Shown: piece by piece, positions 59,427 to 61,381 of the stretch | How positions within the stretch are numbered: position 1 is the first letter of the stretch | How the letters are laid out: each line of letters begins with the position of its first letter | Source: Acidobacteriota bacterium | GTDB taxonomy: Bacteria > Acidobacteriota > Thermoanaerobaculia > UBA5066 | Length of the DNA: 61,381 nt | Direction: 5' to 3' | Assembly: GCA_016716715.1 (NCBI GenBank) | Contig: JADJVE010000013.1 | Coordinates: 1 to 61,381, forward strand | Translations under genes and position numbers: made by a program | Notes under the pieces: model-generated | Databases searched by the model: none | The model's input: only the letters and a program-made list of their open reading frames with translations | What the model was told of the DNA's origin: nothing

Positions 59427-59798
59427 TCAGAATATCGGATTCAGAACCTTCCGGCCGTACGCGATGAACGCCATGAGGAAGCCCAGAACGCCACTGAAGA
59501 CCATGGGCGCCACCTCGCGGTACTTGACGTGCACCGCGACGAACACGAGGCTCTCGAAAGCTAAGACCGTGGCAGCCAGGATCGTCAGCGACGGCTGCCA
59601 ATGGAACGCGGCGGGGACGATGAGGCCGACCGTGCAGACGAGCTCCAGGATGCCCAGGGCCATCCAGACTCTTCGCGGCAACGCGCCAAAGGATGGGACG
59701 TCGTGGCTTACCTTGTCGAACATGAAGACCTTCATGACGCCCGACGCTCCGTACAGAAGCGCGGCGAGGATCTGCAAGACCCACAACAGCACGTTCAT
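59427..59798 (-). CDS. DoxX-like small membrane protein
   Basis: A 123-residue protein with four hydrophobic helices: VLLWVLQILAALLYGASGVM; RVWMALGILELVCTVGLIVP; LTILAATVLAFESLVFVAVH; and MVFSGVLGFLMAFIAYG. The first-helix pattern followed by KVFMFD fits the DoxX/DoxX-like family of small membrane proteins, some linked to thiol or redox stress. Start ATG 59798 overlaps the end of a truncated toxin frame. It lies at the border of the integron-like region. Confidence 0.75.
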   Translation of the reverse strand: MNVLLWVLQILAALLYGASGVMKVFMFDKVSHDVPSFGALPRRVWMALGILELVCTVGLIVPAAFHWQPSLTILAATVLAFESLVFVAVHVKYREVAPMVFSGVLGFLMAFIAYGRKVLNPIF

Positions 59799-59890
59799 CG
59801 TGATCCCCGCGGCCTTCGCCCCAGCCTGACGACGGATGTTCCAAACCCCTCGAGTGCCTTACGGAAGGCGGCGGTAGTACGCGACCTCAC
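59795..59890 (-). pseudogene. Truncated RelE-like toxin remnant
   Basis: GTG 59890 overlaps the upstream antitoxin stop (GTGA). The first 15 codons (RSRTTAAFRKALEGF) match the start of RelE/HigB-type toxins that accompany this antitoxin type. After about 59845 the sequence no longer fits a toxin and the frame stops at 59795. The rest of the toxin has been deleted or replaced by the DoxX gene region. Confidence 0.5.
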
Positions 59891-60105
59891 CGGGGCTTCG
59901 GGTCGAGTTCCTGAGTGTGGCCGGAGCGATGCTCGGCGAGCGCCGCATCAGCGAGCCGCTCGAGCGTGGAGCTGGAACGAGAGAAGGACTCGGTCCAGCG
60001 CGCCTCATCCTCGAGCTCGGCGAGCAGCCACGAAGCCACTTCCTCCTGCTGGGGAGGAGGGAGCTTTGAGATTTCTGCGAGGGCCTTTTCGAGAAGCGCT
60101 GTCAT
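59887..60105 (-). CDS. Antitoxin-like protein (orphaned partner)
   Basis: A 72-residue acidic helical protein starting TALLEKALAEISKLPPPQQE, then VASWLLAELEDEARWTESF, with a C-terminal AEHRSGHTQELDP tail. This is the common chromosomal antitoxin type paired with a RelE-like toxin immediately downstream. An in-frame ATG further up (60120) is a less likely start. The partner toxin is cut short, so this is an orphan. It starts 31 bases from the half attC site on the minus strand. Confidence 0.7.
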   Translation of the reverse strand: MTALLEKALAEISKLPPPQQEEVASWLLAELEDEARWTESFSRSSSTLERLADAALAEHRSGHTQELDPKPR

Positions 60106-60135
60106 GACTTTACGGCGCACGATTCTACTCCCTCT

Positions 60136-60161
60136 GAGTCCGCTGCAATGAGGTGTTAGGC
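60136..60161 (-). repeat. Half attC site (left end of cassette array)
   Basis: 26 bases identical to the matching half of the attC at 60604-60683: core GTTAGGC (60155-60161) plus the adjoining CAATGAGGT and CCGCTG segment. Beyond 60136 the match ends abruptly, and the partner arm and second core are missing. This marks a recombination or deletion junction at the end of the cassette array. Confidence 0.75.
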
Positions 60162-60398
60162 GTGCACTCGTACCTGGGAATGGAGGAACTCTGGGGCAAG
60201 ATCGGCGCCGTTGGGCCAGGAAATGGTGTGAAGCTCCGGGTTGACTTGGACTCTCTTGAACTGCTCGACATCACGGAGGGGCTCGAACACTGGGCCCCAG
60301 AGTTCGCTAGAGAGATCGATTTCTCCAGCCGTGCCATAGCTGAAACGAAGCCAAAGCGTGTAGCCGGCAACGTAACGCACTTCGAGAACACGAAACAT
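60156..60398 (-). CDS. DUF2442 protein (integron cassette)
   Basis: An 80-residue protein of the DUF2442 family, often encoded beside DUF4160 in toxin-antitoxin-like pairs. Hallmarks are the start MFRVLEVRYVAGYTLWLRFS, the central VDL-like EIDLSSELWGPVFEPLRDVE, and the WPNGADLAPEFL end. It begins 5 bases after the DUF4160 stop. Its TAA stop (60156-60158) is formed by the attC core GCCTAAC itself, as in compact integron cassettes. Confidence 0.85.
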   Translation of the reverse strand: MFRVLEVRYVAGYTLWLRFSYGTAGEIDLSSELWGPVFEPLRDVEQFKRVQVNPELHTISWPNGADLAPEFLHSQVRVHA

Positions 60399-60403
60399 GA
60401 CGA

Positions 60404-60580
60404 CTACTCCAGCGGAGGGATGGGCTTGAGGCGTTCGTGTTGGCGCGCGAGGTTCCAGTCCTCGAGCAGGATGCCGACCGTAATTCCATACTCGCCATAG
60501 GTGGCGTGGAAATGAGGCGGGTCGTGTTCGCGATAGAGAATCGCGATGACGATGCCGAGGAAGCGGCTGATCTCAGGCAC
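60404..60580 (-). CDS. Shortened DUF4160 protein (integron cassette)
   Basis: A 58-residue protein from GTG 60580. It opens with the canonical DUF4160 sequence PEISRFLGIVIAILYREHD and PPHFHATYGEYG and ends with the usual EDWNLARQHERLKPIPPLE. The middle 25-30 residues normally found between them are missing, in frame. The deletion may be tolerated or may make it inactive. It is followed 5 bases later by DUF2442 and lies 23 bases from the attC at 60604, so the two form one cassette. Confidence 0.8.
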   Translation of the reverse strand: MPEISRFLGIVIAILYREHDPPHFHATYGEYGITVGILLEDWNLARQHERLKPIPPLE

Positions 60581-60603
60581 ACGCTAGAGTTTACCCTTTG
60601 CAC

Positions 60604-60683
60604 GCCTAACGATATCGAGTTCAGCGGCGAGAAGGAAGGAGCGCAGCGACTGACGCCGAGTCCGCTGCAATGAGGTGTTAGGC
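60604..60683 (-). repeat. attC recombination site (80 bp)
   Basis: Outer cores GCCTAAC (60604-60610) and GTTAGGC (60677-60683) are perfect inverses. Inside them an arm CAGCGG (about 60622-60627) pairs with CCGCTG (about 60662-60667), leaving a central loop. Length and layout match integron attC sites. Minus-strand genes lie either side, the upstream one ending 8 bases away. Confidence 0.9.
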
Positions 60684-60691
60684 GTCCGCGG

Positions 60692-60910
60692 TCAGGCCGC
60701 TAGGTAGCCAGTGATAAGGCGAGCCAACACTCTCGCGTTGCCGTGCGGGTCGAGGCCAAGGTGAAAGGCCTGATCGACCTGGGAAGAGGACGTGAACTCG
60801 CGAAGATCGGAATCGGGCCGCGAGGAGTGTTCGAGTACGCGGACGTCAGTCCCCGCGAGGATGAAGTCAAGCAGGACGATCTGGTCGTCGTGATCGGCGA
60901 AGAAGTCCAT
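60692..60910 (-). CDS. Hypothetical cassette protein, 72 residues
   Basis: ATG 60910 to TGA 60692, the sole gene between two attC sites, so it is one complete cassette. The protein starts MDFFADHDDQIVLLDFILAG and contains LEHSSRPDSDLREF and LGLDPHGNARVLARL. The pattern recalls the N-terminal part of a longer family whose members begin with a similar DDQ...LLxF motif. This may be a shortened version. Function unknown. Confidence 0.65.
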   Translation of the reverse strand: MDFFADHDDQIVLLDFILAGTDVRVLEHSSRPDSDLREFTSSSQVDQAFHLGLDPHGNARVLARLITGYLAA

Positions 60911-60932
60911 GAGGGTGCAAGGGAGTTCGGAC

Positions 60933-61013
60933 GCCTAACGATATCGAGTTCACCGGCGAGAAGGAAGGAGCGCCAGCGACTGACGCCGAGTCCGGTGCAA
61001 TGAGGTGTTAGGC
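60933..61013 (-). repeat. attC recombination site (81 bp)
   Basis: Cores GCCTAAC (60933-60939) and GTTAGGC (61007-61013). Very similar to the site at 60604, but the internal arms read CACCGG and CCGGTG in place of CAGCGG and CCGCTG. Both arms changed together, so the base pair is conserved. One extra base lies in the loop. Confidence 0.9.
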
Positions 61014-61015
61014 GG

Positions 61016-61381
61016 CTATGGCCGTGGTGTGGGTGTGAAGGCGGAGAAGCGCAGTGACTCGAGAAGGCGCTCAACGGGAAGCGCTTCGCCCGATCTTGAC
61101 GGTTGGACACAGCACGCATGAAGCACCGCTGTGCGGCCGTCATTCGCATAGATAAGAGCGCGAAGGGTTGGCTCGACGCCGGCGTTTCCGCCGTTCTTGA
61201 AGTAGGAGCCAATTAGCGGGTCGCCGACAACCGCCGACCACGTTTCGCCCTGAACAGATCTCGCGTCTGACTCCACGCCCATCCGGCCATGAACCAACCA
61301 GTTGCCGTCACGTTCCTCGAAGCCAGCCAACGCTGCGACCCGGGAGCGCGGTAGGGCATATACGGTGAAACCTACAGGGTA
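61016..61381 (-). CDS. Hypothetical cassette protein, 5' end beyond the window
   Basis: The frame is open to the window edge (reading VGFTVYALPRSRVAALAGFE), so the start is not seen; a TTG at 61330 could be an internal start but is unlikely. The visible 121 residues contain GRMGVESDARSVQGETWSAV, VGDPLIGSYFKNGG and LIYANDGRTAVLHACC. The TAG stop ends 2 bases before the attC core, as expected for a cassette gene. I do not recognise the family. Confidence 0.65.
   Translation of the reverse strand, partial: YPVGFTVYALPRSRVAALAGFEERDGNWLVHGRMGVESDARSVQGETWSAVVGDPLIGSYFKNGGNAGVEPTLRALIYANDGRTAVLHACCVQPSRSGEALPVERLLESLRFSAFTPTPRP

Overview
The window is about 61 kb of very GC-rich bacterial DNA. 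Its coding sequences have strong G/C third-position bias, and many genes overlap by 4 bases (ATGA or GTGA). Signal peptides and a lipobox point to a diderm-type secretory organism. The mix of families (giant Ig-like plus RHS secreted proteins, S74-type exported proteins, LhgO, many small toxin-antitoxin genes) resembles Acidobacteriota, perhaps Thermoanaerobaculia. That placement is inference only; there is no rRNA or tRNA here to settle it.

Layout. 1-1028: an IS481-type insertion sequence whose left end coincides with the window start. 1025-4245: a frameshift-rich stretch with a small conserved gene, a zinc-type quinone reductase, a DinB-like protein and a wrecked S74-chaperone-type exported protein. 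4265-9567: a GAF sensor histidine kinase facing a coupled cluster of an exported protein, sirtuin, RadC and LhgO. 9609-10439: a ParE-type toxin-antitoxin pair and a small membrane ORF. 10441-12672: a ferredoxin/flavin reductase fused to a cytochrome-b-like membrane domain. 12861-16921: a tight housekeeping run, metG, LOG protein, TatD and a zincin. 16922-17535: a VapBC-like pair with a likely operator. 17621-19630: two envelope proteins.

19798-55804 is the dominant feature: one apparent operon of four overlapping genes. It encodes a 5136-residue exported Ig/carboxypeptidase-regulatory protein, a 286-residue exported protein, a roughly 6431-residue RHS polymorphic toxin with an HNH/EndoVII-like C-terminal nuclease domain, and a TPR protein that is the probable immunity factor. 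The RHS gene is split by five single-base homopolymer indels that restore one continuous frame when corrected.

55934-61381 is accessory DNA. It holds a REP-type Y1 transposase element with 24-bp inverted ends, an orphan NTF2-like immunity remnant, then mostly minus-strand small genes and gene debris. At the right end is a clear integron-type cassette array: two full attC sites of 80 and 81 bp, one half site, and small minus-strand genes that stop at or just before the attC core. The two full attC sites show a compensatory base-pair change, which is direct support for a folded recombination site.

Indels in the quinone reductase, DinB, RHS and one accessory gene all lie in homopolymers. Sequencing or assembly error is therefore at least as likely as real gene decay.
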